64,000 nt of DNA, taken from positions 4,178,599-4,242,598 of the forward strand of contig JADJXS010000001.1 of the NCBI GenBank assembly GCA_016710275.1, written 5' to 3'. Source of the DNA: Phycisphaerales bacterium (lineage in GTDB: Bacteria > Planctomycetota > Phycisphaerae > UBA1845 > Fen-1342). Positions 16,664-25,199 of this stretch are shown here, in pieces (the stretch's first letter is position 1; each line of letters starts with the position of its first letter). Position numbers and translations under genes: made by a program. Under the pieces are notes generated by a model. The model had not been told where the DNA came from. It saw only the letters and a program-made list of their open reading frames with translations, and searched no databases.

Positions 16664-17015
16664 AGTCAATCTCCTTCAAAAAACGCCGCACGGCTTGATT
16701 ACCGCCGGCGCGAGGTCAAACCTCTGCTGGTGGACCCCGAAGGGGAACCACCGGCACAGGCGACTGACAGGAACAGCCACATGTCAAAGAGCAGGCTCGC
16801 AGGTCGCGATCCCACGAGCAGCAAACCGTCGTCATGCTGAGCGGGGACAAGGCCACAAGCTCAGAACAACGACAATCAATGCGTATCAGTGTACCCGCCG
16901 TCCCGGCCGTTTCCAGCCTTTTTTTGTGCGAGGAGGGCGCGTTTCCGGGACGGGAACCGGGCGTATAATTCGCCGCACGTGTATTCCGGTCACCACGAAT
17001 CCGTTGGCGACGCGA
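16664..17015 (+). promoter_or_regulatory. Divergent intergenic region with TATAAT box
   Basis: This 352-nt gap separates two divergent genes. A perfect TATAAT at 16964-16969 (in GCGTATAATTCG) stands about 47 nt before the forward gene; the best -35 candidate, TTTCCG at 16942, is weak. I see no gene in the gap: the Arg-rich reading frame that crosses it is only the upstream extension of the next gene's frame. Confidence 0.5.
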
Positions 17016-18053
17016 ATGTCAGCGCAGACGCTGTTTGCACTGCTGGGGCTCGATTCCGCAGCCGAGACCGACGAGGTCGAGGCAGCGTGGAGCCGCATCG
17101 TCTATCGACACGACGGCAAGTTGCACGCCATCGATGACGAAATCCGACGCGCCTACGAGATTCTGCGCGAACCCGGGAATCTAACCTACTACGCTGAGTT
17201 GCTGCGCGCTTGCGATGAGGATATCGCCGTCGAAATCCCGCCCGAGGGCCAGGCCTCATTCGAGGCGTTCTGCCGTCGTTGCGGCATCAGCTGGTTCGAG
17301 CGCCCCCGCTATCCCAACAGCTTCCTCGTCCGACATGCCGGTCAAGCCGTCCCCGCAGGCGTTGTTTATGACGCAGCCAAGGCTCCGCATCTGCGGATGA
17401 GCCGCCAGGAGCGGACCGGACGGTTGTTCCGCAAGTTCGCGCTCGGAGAGGTGTTCCAGGGGCGCAGCCGCGGGGCGCGGCTCTGGATCGGCGCAGGATA
17501 CGTTATCGTCCTGCTCATCGTCGTCGGCATCGCTCGCTCAATATCGGGCAGCTACTCCGCCTGGCAGCAGACCCGCGCCGCTGCTGCCGCCCAACGCTCG
17601 AAAGAGGAGTTCAGCAACCAGTTCGATACGGCCCGCGCGCGGATCAATGACGTGGAGACGCTCGCGACGGCGGTGGCGCGGGAGTTTCAGGCGGTCGCCC
17701 AGATTCCCTTGGCGGACGCAGGCGCCCCCAGTGCGAAGCACCCGCGCGAACTGGACCTCGCGCTGATCCGCCACGCCTCCGTCAAGGAAGCGTGGGTCCA
17801 TACGATCAACGAGCGGGTGACGCCCGCCGAACTCGAATCACGCAGACAATCCCTCCAGGAAATCGCCGCGCACTTCAAGACCGGAGCGGGGGAGGGCGAC
17901 GCACAGCGCCTGGGAGAGATCATCGCCTGGGCGGCGAAGCGGCTTGATCAGTTGAACGGCCACCGTTCCAATATCGATCACATTCGCGTCATGATGCAGG
18001 CGGATCGATTCGAATACGACTCGCCTACGACACAAGGGAGTGATAACCCATGA
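17016..18053 (+). CDS. J-domain-like membrane protein
   Basis: 345 residues from ATG 17016; a longer frame upstream is Arg-rich and unlikely. The N-terminus (SAQTLFALLGLDSAAETDEV, then YRHDGKLHAIDDEIRRAYEI) has the layout of a DnaJ domain, but the HPD tripeptide needed to stimulate DnaK is replaced by HDG. One membrane helix is visible (LWIGAGYVIVLLIVVGIARS), then a long extracytoplasmic helical region. It shares ATGA with the following secreted coiled-coil gene, so the two are probably made together and may act at the envelope. Function unknown. Confidence 0.6.
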   Translation: MSAQTLFALLGLDSAAETDEVEAAWSRIVYRHDGKLHAIDDEIRRAYEILREPGNLTYYAELLRACDEDIAVEIPPEGQASFEAFCRRCGISWFERPRYPNSFLVRHAGQAVPAGVVYDAAKAPHLRMSRQERTGRLFRKFALGEVFQGRSRGARLWIGAGYVIVLLIVVGIARSISGSYSAWQQTRAAAAAQRSKEEFSNQFDTARARINDVETLATAVAREFQAVAQIPLADAGAPSAKHPRELDLALIRHASVKEAWVHTINERVTPAELESRRQSLQEIAAHFKTGAGEGDAQRLGEIIAWAAKRLDQLNGHRSNIDHIRVMMQADRFEYDSPTTQGSDNP

Positions 18054-19402
18054 GCGCTTTCGGCTGCAAACTGCGTCCGGGTGGCCCGGGAATCATCATG
18101 CTGCTTGCCGCCATGCTGGGCGCAGGAGTGGTTCGAGCGCAAAACGTCACCCCCTCCGGCGTGGAGGACGAAGCACGGCGCGCCGAGCGCGAGCGGCGGC
18201 AGAAAGAGGAGCAGGACCAGCGCACCCGGCGGCTCGTGCAGCAGTTCGCGGACCAGGTGCAGTCGACCTGTGACCTGCTCGATCGCCTGGAAACGCGGAC
18301 GAAGGAGCTCACCGGCCGGCTGGAGGGCCTCGAAACCAGCGACGACGGCAAGAAAATCGCCCAGAACGAAGCGGCCTTCATGGCCTATCTGCGGTTGATG
18401 GAAACGCCCATCGTGATGCCCCAGCAGATCAGCACGCGCCGCAAGTCGACGGATTCGATCCTGAGCAATCTCAAGACCGAACTCAAGCGGGACAACGTCG
18501 GCTTCCTGCCGGACGAGACGATGCAGAGCGAAGTGAAAGAGAGCGAGTTCTGGGCCAAAGAGCGACTCGGCCTGATCCTTGAGCAGATCAACTGGATTGA
18601 CGCGGCAATCGCCAAGGCGCCGAAGGATCTCGACCTCTCGGCGCTCAAGACCCTCAAGGACGTGCGAAACGAGTACGACGCGCAGCGGATGCTCCTCTGG
18701 GGCAAGGCACGCGCCAGCGGTGAGGAAAAGGCGCGCACCGAGTCAAAAACGATGATCGAGGAGACCGCCCACGAGGCCGAACTGAAGCGAGCGGCCGCCG
18801 AGGCGGAGCGCCTGCTCAAGGAGACCAAGGCCCAGTTGGACTCGATGCGGGTCGAATTCGAAGCCCGAATGAAGGAACGCGAAGCCGAAGAGCAGCGGCG
18901 CGCAGCCGATGCGGAAAAACGCTACCAGGACGAGATTGCCTCCGTGCGCCGCGAGTTGGAACTCGCCAAGGCCGAACGCGACAAGGCCGACGTTGAAGCG
19001 CAAATCAAACGCGACAAGATCACCGCCGAGGCGCGCAAGAAGGAACTCACGCAGAAAGCCGAGGATCCCCAGGTGCTCGCGCTGCTCGCGCCCTTCACGA
19101 CCAAGGGATACTGGCAGCCCGGCGTCGCCCGCGGTCAATCGGTGGATCTCGCGCCGGTGTCCTTCTCAAAGCTCAGATCGATCGGCGCCCTGGCGCCGAA
19201 CGCAGATGGTCTCCAGAAACTCCTCACCTGCGCCACCAATGAGTATCACAAGAAGGGCCACGACCAGGTGCGGCCACGCTGGTCGTATCCGCCGCGGCTG
19301 CGCGACCTCAAGCCCGAGCAACTCGAAGAACTCAAGAAGGCGCAGGGGTATCTGAACGAACTGGGTGACATCCTTGTCGAGCAAGGGCAGCTGAGTCGCT
19401 GA
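18050..19402 (+). CDS. Exported coiled-coil protein
   Basis: 450 residues starting inside the ATGA overlap with the previous gene. A signal peptide is visible (IIMLLAAMLGAGVVRAQ). Most of the rest is charged coiled coil (for example ERERRQKEEQDQRTRR and EEQRRAADAEKRYQDEIA), with a small C-terminal domain (APFTTKGYWQPGVARGQSVD to YLNELGDILVEQG). Together with the J-like membrane protein it suggests an envelope-spanning assembly, perhaps for transfer or attachment; that is speculation. Converges with the XRE gene 3 nt away. Confidence 0.6.
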   Translation: MSAFGCKLRPGGPGIIMLLAAMLGAGVVRAQNVTPSGVEDEARRAERERRQKEEQDQRTRRLVQQFADQVQSTCDLLDRLETRTKELTGRLEGLETSDDGKKIAQNEAAFMAYLRLMETPIVMPQQISTRRKSTDSILSNLKTELKRDNVGFLPDETMQSEVKESEFWAKERLGLILEQINWIDAAIAKAPKDLDLSALKTLKDVRNEYDAQRMLLWGKARASGEEKARTESKTMIEETAHEAELKRAAAEAERLLKETKAQLDSMRVEFEARMKEREAEEQRRAADAEKRYQDEIASVRRELELAKAERDKADVEAQIKRDKITAEARKKELTQKAEDPQVLALLAPFTTKGYWQPGVARGQSVDLAPVSFSKLRSIGALAPNADGLQKLLTCATNEYHKKGHDQVRPRWSYPPRLRDLKPEQLEELKKAQGYLNELGDILVEQGQLSR

Positions 19403-19405
19403 GTC

Positions 19406-19732
19406 TTAGAGCAGTTCGCGCAGCACGCGCAGCAGCTTCCCTTTCCGCGCGTCGTCGGCGGCGTTCCAGAGGTCGCTGAGGCGCGCGTCGGGAACGCTCA
19501 CTTTGTGCTTCGCCGCAGCGCCGAACAGAAACAGGTTCAGAGGTTCGCAGCCCAGTCCGCGGCACAGCGCGGCGATCGTCTGCAATGTGACGTTCATGTG
19601 TCCGCGCTCGATTTCCCCGATGCGCTGCGTGGCGAACTTCGTGCCGCAGCGCTCGCCCAGTTCTTTCTGCGTCAGTCCTCGGCGCGTGCGCAGTTCGCGG
19701 ACGCGACGACCGAATTCCCGCTGCAGTTTCAT
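19406..19732 (-). CDS. XRE-family DNA-binding regulator, module 1
   Basis: Start chosen at ATG 19732, with GGTGGAG 5-8 nt upstream on the reverse strand. The HTH spans about residues 9-62 (VRELRTRRGLTQKELGERCG, ATQRIGEIERGHMNVTLQTI, AALCRGLGCEPLNLFLF). A short C-terminal tail follows (DARLSDLWNAADDARKGKLL). The paralog at 60612-61007 matches over the HTH but is frameshifted at this tail. It probably represses module genes and is followed on the same strand by nothing; the membrane-protein gene at 19903 lies upstream of it. Confidence 0.85.
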   Translation of the reverse strand: MKLQREFGRRVRELRTRRGLTQKELGERCGTKFATQRIGEIERGHMNVTLQTIAALCRGLGCEPLNLFLFGAAAKHKVSVPDARLSDLWNAADDARKGKLLRVLRELL

Positions 19733-19852
19733 CGAACGCTCCACCGTAATGAGCGGCCATCGTACGCCAGGCGCAGCTTCCGCTCAAAATGGGCTTGATC
19801 TGGCCGTCGCCCGCGATACACTTCACGAGGATCATCATGATATCAGAAACAT

Positions 19853-19858
19853 ATTATA
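19853..19858 (-). promoter_or_regulatory. TATAAT box upstream of the XRE gene
   Basis: On the reverse strand, CGTATAATATG lies in the 170-nt gap between the membrane-protein gene and the XRE start. The region is strikingly AT-rich for this window. No convincing -35 box is visible. Confidence 0.4.
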
Positions 19859-19902
19859 CGGATCATTCGATGCACGGTATAGCTTGGGGTTCGTTCCCAT
19901 GC

Positions 19903-20547
19903 TCAGCGCGGCACGCGGAATCCGATGAACATCGGGACCGTGCCGGGCGGTCCCTTGCGATAACGATAGCGACCCAGGCGCCAGACCGTTGCGACGACAT
20001 CCGTTGTCGCGGCGAGCACGTACGCACCGTAGACGCCGGCCATCCTCAAATCGGGCCAGAGCGGCGTCGCCATCCAGGCGCACGCGGCCAGGCCCGTCAA
20101 ACTGAAGCTGAGCACGCCAAACACGGTCGTGCCGCCGCTTCGTCCGGAGACCCGCCGGCCGCGATTGGGGTGGCGCGACTGGAACGCCAGCAGCTCTTCG
20201 CCGGCAATACGGTTGACCGCCCCCTCCAGCTCGGCGATGCGTCGGATCACGTCTTCTTTGGAGCGCGCCTGGGCACAGGTGGTCCGCATCAGCCAGAGCA
20301 GTGCCGCGGGCATCGCCAGCAGGACGACCCGCTGTGCTTCGTGTGCCAGGCTGGTGCTGCCGCTCAGAATGGCCGCCAACGTACCGCCCGCGACCGGCAG
20401 ACTTCGCTCCACGGCTGCCAGCCGGAACGAGAGCAGCGCGTAGAGAGCCCGAAATTCCTCCAACAGGACGCGCACGCGCTCGGTGTCGCCCAGTGGCGGA
20501 GCGTTCTGGACCGTCGCATCCGGCGGCATTGTGTTCGAATGACCCAC
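19903..20547 (-). CDS. Four-helix membrane protein with central coiled segment, module 1
   Basis: 214 residues. Two hydrophobic segments (LPVAGGTLAAILSGSTSLAH region and RVVLLAMPAALLWLMRTTC), then a charged helix (RSKEDVIRRIAELEGAVNRI), then AFQSRHPNRGRRVSGRSG and two more membrane helices ending in YRYRKGPPGT. The paralog at 61119-61760 keeps this layout, including QSRHPNR and GYRYAKGPP. It is divergent from the cupin gene across a 70-nt gap holding a GC-rich palindrome. Family not recognised; conservation in both modules marks it as part of the core. Confidence 0.7.
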   Translation of the reverse strand: MGHSNTMPPDATVQNAPPLGDTERVRVLLEEFRALYALLSFRLAAVERSLPVAGGTLAAILSGSTSLAHEAQRVVLLAMPAALLWLMRTTCAQARSKEDVIRRIAELEGAVNRIAGEELLAFQSRHPNRGRRVSGRSGGTTVFGVLSFSLTGLAACAWMATPLWPDLRMAGVYGAYVLAATTDVVATVWRLGRYRYRKGPPGTVPMFIGFRVPR

Positions 20548-20560
20548 AGAAATTGGATGA

Positions 20561-20581
20561 GCGCCGCGTCCGTCGCGGCGC
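20561..20581. promoter_or_regulatory. Palindrome in the divergent membrane-protein/cupin promoter
   Basis: GCGCCGCG, loop TCCGT, CGCGGCGC: a perfect 8-bp dyad between two divergent starts. Module 2 has a different dyad (GCCCCG-TTG-CGGGGC, 61809-61823) at the matching place. The shared position suggests an operator, possibly of the XRE protein. Confidence 0.45.
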
Positions 20582-20617
20582 AGGAATTCCCAACCCTTCG
20601 CTCACGAGGAGAACAGC

Positions 20618-21301
20618 GTGTTACAAACCGCCATCGCCCCCCTGGGTTTGCGGATTCTGGCCGGAAGAACCGGCGCCCGGTCGGCCCATTGGTCGGCCGC
20701 CCTGGTTCAGTTCTTCCAACTCGCCCGGCGTGTTCTCGACCAGACGCAGGCCGAAGTTCGCACCGGCCGGCTGCGGATACCGGCGTTCCTGCATGGGGAG
20801 GCCGGTGACCACGGGTTGAGCGCGACGCTCGACTCGCTCATGAATGCGATCGACCTTGAATACGACATCGAACTGAAGTCGCCATTCGAGGAAACCGCGT
20901 CGATTGCCGGCGGGCTGTGGTCCGGCCGCGACCTGGTAGGTGCGGATTGCCCCGATGGTCTCGCCAAGCTGCGATTCTCGGCGGGCACGCTGGACCTGCC
21001 ATTGCATGTGCACGAGCACTCGGACCGCTTCATCGCGGTGCTGGAGGGCGAAGGCCGCTTCTGGTGGTCGGAGGAGCCTTGGCGACACTTCGAAGGCGCA
21101 CGCACTCAGTCCACCAGCGTCCGGGCCGGCGACGTGCTCGTGTTCACGCGAGATCTGCTGCACACATTCAGTGCACCGACAGAGGACCTGGTGCTGCTTT
21201 CCTATCACAGCCCGGAAATTCCATTCGAAGATCCACGGCAGTACACGCTGCCGGAGCTTCGTTGGACGCCGCGGGAGGGGCGTGCCCTCGCGCGAAATTG
21301 A
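20618..21301 (+). CDS. Cupin-domain protein, module 1
   Basis: 227 residues from GTG 20618 with GAGGAG upstream. The C-terminal half is a cupin barrel: LDLPLHVHEHSDRFIAVLEG is motif 1 (HxH with a following acidic residue), and RAGDVLVFTRDLLHTFSAP is motif 2. An N-terminal helical domain (SAALVQFFQLARRVLDQTQA) precedes it. The module 2 copy (61840-62511) is nearly identical across the barrel. Metal binding through the histidines is expected for the fold. The ligand is unknown, and a sensor or enzyme role cannot be separated by sequence. Confidence 0.8.
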   Translation: MLQTAIAPLGLRILAGRTGARSAHWSAALVQFFQLARRVLDQTQAEVRTGRLRIPAFLHGEAGDHGLSATLDSLMNAIDLEYDIELKSPFEETASIAGGLWSGRDLVGADCPDGLAKLRFSAGTLDLPLHVHEHSDRFIAVLEGEGRFWWSEEPWRHFEGARTQSTSVRAGDVLVFTRDLLHTFSAPTEDLVLLSYHSPEIPFEDPRQYTLPELRWTPREGRALARN

Positions 21302-21327
21302 ATTAGCGCACATGGCGGTGCGCACGC

Positions 21328-21336
21328 GTCATAACG
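21328..21336 (+). promoter_or_regulatory. CATAACG motif before the coiled-coil gene, module 1
   Basis: GTCATAACG lies 40 nt before ATG 21370, the same relative place as the motif copies at 10745, 58753 and 62550. Confidence 0.4.
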
Positions 21337-21369
21337 GATGAAGAGGGCAAGCGTGCTTGCCATTCGCTT

Positions 21370-22362
21370 ATGACGCCGAATACGCAACAGGTGTTCCCGT
21401 GGGCCGAGGACTTCGGCAGCGCAGCGTTTCGTTCCCCCGTGCCGCACGCGGCTGGACGCGCTTGCGTCCAAAAAGACGCTCCGGAGGCGTCCGCGGATCG
21501 CGTTTCGGAAATCCAAGCCGAGAGTTTTGAGCCGCCGGTCGCGACGCCGCTACCCGGGGCCGTTGCGGCGGGCGTGTTCGGTCTCGAAATCTCCGGTCCG
21601 CTTGATCCCGATGTAGAACAGGTTGCAGCGCTGGTCGAGGAACACGCCCACGAGCTGCTCGCGCTACTCAACGAGGCCGAGGTGCTTCGCGAGGCGATTC
21701 GCACCGGCGCGGATCCGCGTACGGGCCGGCTGTACCGCGACTCGGACGCTGCCGGCCAGGCGGCAGAGCGTCACACGGTTGAGCTGCGGCGCGTGGAGTC
21801 CAGCTACATGGATGCGCTCGCGGCCTATGAGGAGGGCTTTGGCAGCGAAGCAGCGCAGCGGCTCGATGAGTGGGTGCGACGGCAGGCCGCTGACGGCGGC
21901 CGCCGGCAAGCGGACTACGATCCCGGTCATCCGTGGCATTACTACTCAGCCGGCGACAACGCGGCGCCGATCCCATTCGAGCAGATCAAGCCCTGTGATG
22001 AAGCTGGACGCTGGCTCGAAAGCACATTTCCAAAGAACCCGGCCAAACGTGCGGCGAGGATGCCCGAACTCCTGGAAGAGGAGTTGCGGCAGCTTAGCAG
22101 GGACCGGGAGGTGTACGAGGCGGTCATTTCGCGCGGCGTCGAGGCGCTCAGCCGCTACGACCGGGAGATCGCCTACGGCGGCAACGACGAGCTTGCCCGA
22201 GCTGGCACATTGGCGCTCAAATACAACCACATTCGACTGGGCCTGGGACGCATCGCGTGGCTACGCGCGCGTACCGGCGGACAACAAGGCGTGATTCCAC
22301 GGGCCAGCGTGCCGCCCATGACCTCGTCATCGCAGACGGTTGAAGACAAACAACATGACTGA
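21370..22362 (+). CDS. Conserved helical module protein (330 aa), module 1
   Basis: The first 70 residues are variable; after GVFGLEISGPLDPDVEQVAA comes a long helical region (VEEHAHELLALLNEAEVLRE, then RTGADPRTGRLYRD). A conserved block YDPGHPWHYYSAGDNAAPIP follows, and FPKNPAKRAARMPELLEEEL and EIAYGGNDELARAGTLALKY end the domain. All blocks recur in the module 2 copy (62593-63612). The KYNHIRLGLGRI motif near the end is strongly kept. Family not recognised. It is transcribed after the cupin and before DUF932 in both modules. Confidence 0.7.
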   Translation: MTPNTQQVFPWAEDFGSAAFRSPVPHAAGRACVQKDAPEASADRVSEIQAESFEPPVATPLPGAVAAGVFGLEISGPLDPDVEQVAALVEEHAHELLALLNEAEVLREAIRTGADPRTGRLYRDSDAAGQAAERHTVELRRVESSYMDALAAYEEGFGSEAAQRLDEWVRRQAADGGRRQADYDPGHPWHYYSAGDNAAPIPFEQIKPCDEAGRWLESTFPKNPAKRAARMPELLEEELRQLSRDREVYEAVISRGVEALSRYDREIAYGGNDELARAGTLALKYNHIRLGLGRIAWLRARTGGQQGVIPRASVPPMTSSSQTVEDKQHD

Positions 22363-22442
22363 CGATACGGCCCGTGCGCACGAGCGCCCTCCGACTCCGG
22401 TCCATACCGGCAGCGGGCGATGGCAGCGGCTGCCTGCCACGT

Positions 22443-22501
22443 CCGCCCTCATCGGGGCCAGGGGCCTGCCGGCCTCACGGGGCGAGCCCCGATGAGGACG
22501 G
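22443..22501. repeat. Long inverted repeat, copy 2 of the conserved hairpin element
   Basis: Arms CCGCCCTCATCGGGGC (22443-22458) and GCCCCGATGAGGACGG (22486-22501) pair except for one G-T wobble, around a 27-nt loop (22459-22485) that differs from the loop at 6655-6681 by one base. Arm sequence differs between copies but pairing is kept. Both copies are followed by GTACGGCAG. The two copies flank most of module 1. Confidence 0.75.
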
Positions 22502-22530
22502 CCGTGTACGGCAGCGCCCCCAAACAGTGT

Positions 22531-22560
22531 TTGATTAGCGAGCCCGATCTGTGGCAGGAT
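22531..22560 (+). promoter_or_regulatory. Promoter TTGATT-N18-CAGGAT upstream of DUF932
   Basis: TTGATT (22531-22536) and CAGGAT (22555-22560) are 18 nt apart. Module 2 has TTTACT-N18-CACACT at 63621-63650, and the spacers share the ends CCCGA and TGTGG. The DUF932 start is about 300 nt downstream in both modules, giving a long leader. The rest of the gap from 22561 to 22791 shows nothing recognisable. Confidence 0.45.
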
Positions 22561-22791
22561 GGCCTGAGAACGGAGTTGCGGACTTCGCCCGGCTCAACTC
22601 TCGGCATTCTGTCGCATGCGCATCACGCGTCCGTGGCACCCGAGCTGGTTCAAACTGAACAACCCGCCGGCAGCCGAAACCTCGACTCCGTTCTAATTCA
22701 CATTGCTGCTGAGCCTTGAGGATTCGCGGCCCAGCACATCAACACGAGTAGACGATCACGCCGACTCTCAACGGGCGCGATACGCGCGCGT

Positions 22792-22864
22792 CGAGAGGCC
22801 GGTGGTGCATTTCACGGTTTTTGGGTTCAGGTTCATTTACTCACAAACATCAAGGAGATTCCGC
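22792..22864 (+). promoter_or_regulatory. Conserved leader before DUF932, module 1
   Basis: 28 nt at 22792-22819 (starting CGAGAGGCCGGTGGTG) are identical to 63883-63910, and the ribosome-binding segment AAGGAGATTCCGC next to the start is also identical. Between them the sequence differs. This looks like a regulatory RNA segment or operator shared by both copies. Confidence 0.6.
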
Positions 22865-23890
22865 ATGGAGACACTGACGAGGGCGTCGAACGAGCTGTTC
22901 CGGCGCGGGCCGGACGAACGCTTCGATTCGCTGCAATCCCTGTACGATCACTGCTACGCCACGCGCACCAACTCAATCGACCGCTGGCACCCGCCGCAGT
23001 CGATTCAGGCGGCGCCGAGCGGCGGGCGATTTCGTGTCACCGTCGGCAACGACGGCGAGTTCTCGCTGAATGACTGGAGCTTCGGTCAACTCTGCCGCCT
23101 TGCCGGCGTGAGCAAGGAGACGGTCAATCGGGTTTCGGCCGGAACGGCGGCGCAGATCTTTCGCGAGACGATGCCGAGCGGCGAGAAGCCGCTACAGCTC
23201 CTCACGCAGGGCGACGCGATCCGCTCGATTCACGGGACCGCCTACACGCGGCTGCACAATGTGGATCTGCTGAACATCGTGCGCGAGTTCGCGACCGATT
23301 TTCAGCCGCCGCAGACCGCGTGCAACGGCGGCACGGGCCTGTACTGCGGCGAGCAGGACATGTTCGTGTTCCTGATCGACCCGCTCGGCTGGGCGGAGAT
23401 CAACGGCGAGGCGTTCGCACCGGGGTTCTTCCTGTGGAACTCGGAAGTCGGCAAACGCGCTGTCGGGATGCAGACGTTCTGGTTCCAGGCCGTCTGCCAG
23501 AATCACATCGTCTGGGATGCAGTCGAAGTGATCGACTTCTCGCGCAAGCACACGGCCAACGTGCACGAGTGCCTGGGCGAGGTGCGGCGGCTGATTGCCG
23601 GTCTGGTCGAAACACGCGACCAGCGCCGTGAGGGATTCCTCAAGACGATCGGCAAGGCCATGGAAACCACGCTCGGCAGCGATGCCGACGAGGTCATGAA
23701 GCTGCTGGCCAAGCAGGGCATTCCGCGCGGCGTCGCCAAGGAAGCCCTGGAACTGGCGCGTGCGAGCGGTCGGTTCACGATCTTCAACGTGGTCGACGCG
23801 TTGACCCGTCTGGCCGGCAAAATCAAGAACGCCGGTGAGCGGGCGGAAGCGGACGTACGGGCCGGAGCGCTGCTCGCACTGGCGGCCTGA
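22865..23890 (+). CDS. DUF932 (phage/plasmid-like) protein, module 1
   Basis: 341 residues from ATG 22865 with AAGGAG 8 nt upstream; the frame continues upstream but that part is not conserved. Segments such as VTVGNDGEFSLNDWSFGQLC, HGTAYTRLHNVDLLNIVREF, MFVFLIDPLGWAEINGEAFA and GFFLWNSEVGKRAVGMQTFW fit the DUF932 family, which is common on phages and plasmids and of unclear biochemical role. It ends the core block of module 1. The module 2 copy begins at 63962 with the same METLTRASNELFR and is cut by the window end. Confidence 0.85.
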   Translation: METLTRASNELFRRGPDERFDSLQSLYDHCYATRTNSIDRWHPPQSIQAAPSGGRFRVTVGNDGEFSLNDWSFGQLCRLAGVSKETVNRVSAGTAAQIFRETMPSGEKPLQLLTQGDAIRSIHGTAYTRLHNVDLLNIVREFATDFQPPQTACNGGTGLYCGEQDMFVFLIDPLGWAEINGEAFAPGFFLWNSEVGKRAVGMQTFWFQAVCQNHIVWDAVEVIDFSRKHTANVHECLGEVRRLIAGLVETRDQRREGFLKTIGKAMETTLGSDADEVMKLLAKQGIPRGVAKEALELARASGRFTIFNVVDALTRLAGKIKNAGERAEADVRAGALLALAA

Positions 23891-23929
23891 AGGGAGGTTT
23901 CGCTGTACGAAAGAACGTACTACGCTCAA

Positions 23930-23964
23930 GGTTGAGAAGCACTGCACCACCGGGCCTCTCAACC
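23930..23964 (+). terminator. Stem-loop after DUF932, possible terminator
   Basis: GGTTGAGA (23930-23937) pairs perfectly with TCTCAACC (23957-23964) around a 19-nt loop. No U-tract follows, so termination is uncertain. The next 246 nt up to the recombinase start show no gene. Confidence 0.3.
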
Positions 23965-24210
23965 AGTTGAAATCATGGCACATCGAACATTGAATCATCA
24001 TTGCCGGCCGCGAGCGCCACCATTCTGAAACGTCTCGCAGGGCCCGCTTTCGATCCGCGTCCGCAGTTCAGCGGCAACGCGCGCCACTCCCTCGCCTTCA
24101 ACTCCACTCACAAACATCGTTCTGGTACTGAATTTCGCAGCGTGCGGATCGATCTCGACAGTCGTCCGACAGGTGTGATAAAGGACATTATCACGCGTTT
24201 TCGGAGGTAC

Positions 24211-25194
24211 ATGAACGAGGGCAACATCGCGACATCACACAGCGTTCTGGCTGTCGGTTCGCCGGAGCCGCCGGCGATCATTGCGAGCGCTGGCACATGC
24301 GCGCGTTTCGCGTACCAGGAATTCTTCCAGGCCTCGATCGAGAATCCGCACACACGTCGTGCGTACCGCCGCGCCGTGGACCGGCTGCTCAACTGGTGCT
24401 GCGATCGCGGTGTGCCGCTCAGGCTGGTTACTCCCTGGTTGCTCGGCGAGTACGTCGGCTCACTCGCGGCCAGTAACGGCCGGCCGCTGTCCAAACCCAC
24501 GCGTAAGCTGCACCTGGCTGCGCTCCGCCACTTCTTCGATCACTTGGTGATTCGCCACGCATTGCCGCTGAATCCGGCAGCATCAGTTCGTGGACCGCGG
24601 TACAGCGTGATCGAAGGCCGCACGCCGGCCCTCAGTGTCACGCAGGCAAGGCAGCTGCTCGCGCGGATTGATACGCGCACAACGATCGGATTGCGCGACC
24701 GGGCGATCATCGGCGTGCTGATCTACACGGCGGTCCGCGTCGGCGCAGTCACCAAACTCCGCCGGCGCGACTTCTTCACGGATGGCCGGCAGTGGCTCTT
24801 TCGATTCGACGAGAAAGGCGGCAAAGAACGCGTCATTCCCGCGCGGCATGATCTGGAGGGGTTTACCCGTGACTATCTCGAAGTTCTGAACCTGCCGCCC
24901 GGCGGTCCGCTGTTTACCTCGCTTCGTTGGGGAAGCGATGCGCGCGACGGGCCGCTCGGCACAGGCGATATTCTTCGCATGGTCAAGCGCCGACTACGGC
25001 GAGCCGGTCTGCCTACCGACACGCTTTCGTGCCACTCATTTCGAGCGACGACCATCACGAACCTGTTGGACCAGGGCGTCCCCCTGGAAGACGTGCAGCA
25101 CCTTGTCGGACATGCGGACCCACGCACGACTCGGCTCTACGACCGACGGCGCCGCGAGGTCACGCGGAACATCGTCGAGCGGATTGCTATTTGA
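24211..25194 (+). CDS. Tyrosine recombinase/integrase
   Basis: 327 residues from ATG 24211, with GGAGG at 24202-24206; a longer open frame upstream lacks a site. The SAM-like DNA-binding half (NPHTRRAYRRAVDRLLNWCC) precedes the catalytic domain. Catalytic residues are visible: Arg in IYTAVRVGAVTKLRRRDF, Lys in FDEKGGKERVIP, His/Arg in CHSFRATTITNL, and His with nucleophile Tyr in LVGHADPRTTRLYDRR. It follows the DUF932 gene of module 1 and converges on the E1-like gene 5 nt away. It could integrate module 1 or act as an XerCD-like resolvase. No tRNA lies beside it. Confidence 0.9.
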   Translation: MNEGNIATSHSVLAVGSPEPPAIIASAGTCARFAYQEFFQASIENPHTRRAYRRAVDRLLNWCCDRGVPLRLVTPWLLGEYVGSLAASNGRPLSKPTRKLHLAALRHFFDHLVIRHALPLNPAASVRGPRYSVIEGRTPALSVTQARQLLARIDTRTTIGLRDRAIIGVLIYTAVRVGAVTKLRRRDFFTDGRQWLFRFDEKGGKERVIPARHDLEGFTRDYLEVLNLPPGGPLFTSLRWGSDARDGPLGTGDILRMVKRRLRRAGLPTDTLSCHSFRATTITNLLDQGVPLEDVQHLVGHADPRTTRLYDRRRREVTRNIVERIAI

Positions 25195-25199
25195 GAAGC

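Noticed and set aside
16741..16775. Fourth copy of the GGAAC dyad near 16745
   Set aside because: GGAAC and CACCGG are present but no matching right arm at the right distance.
22420..22719. 99-codon frame across the hairpin at 22443
   Set aside because: No ribosome-binding site, low-complexity content, and it runs through the inverted repeat and the DUF932 promoter.
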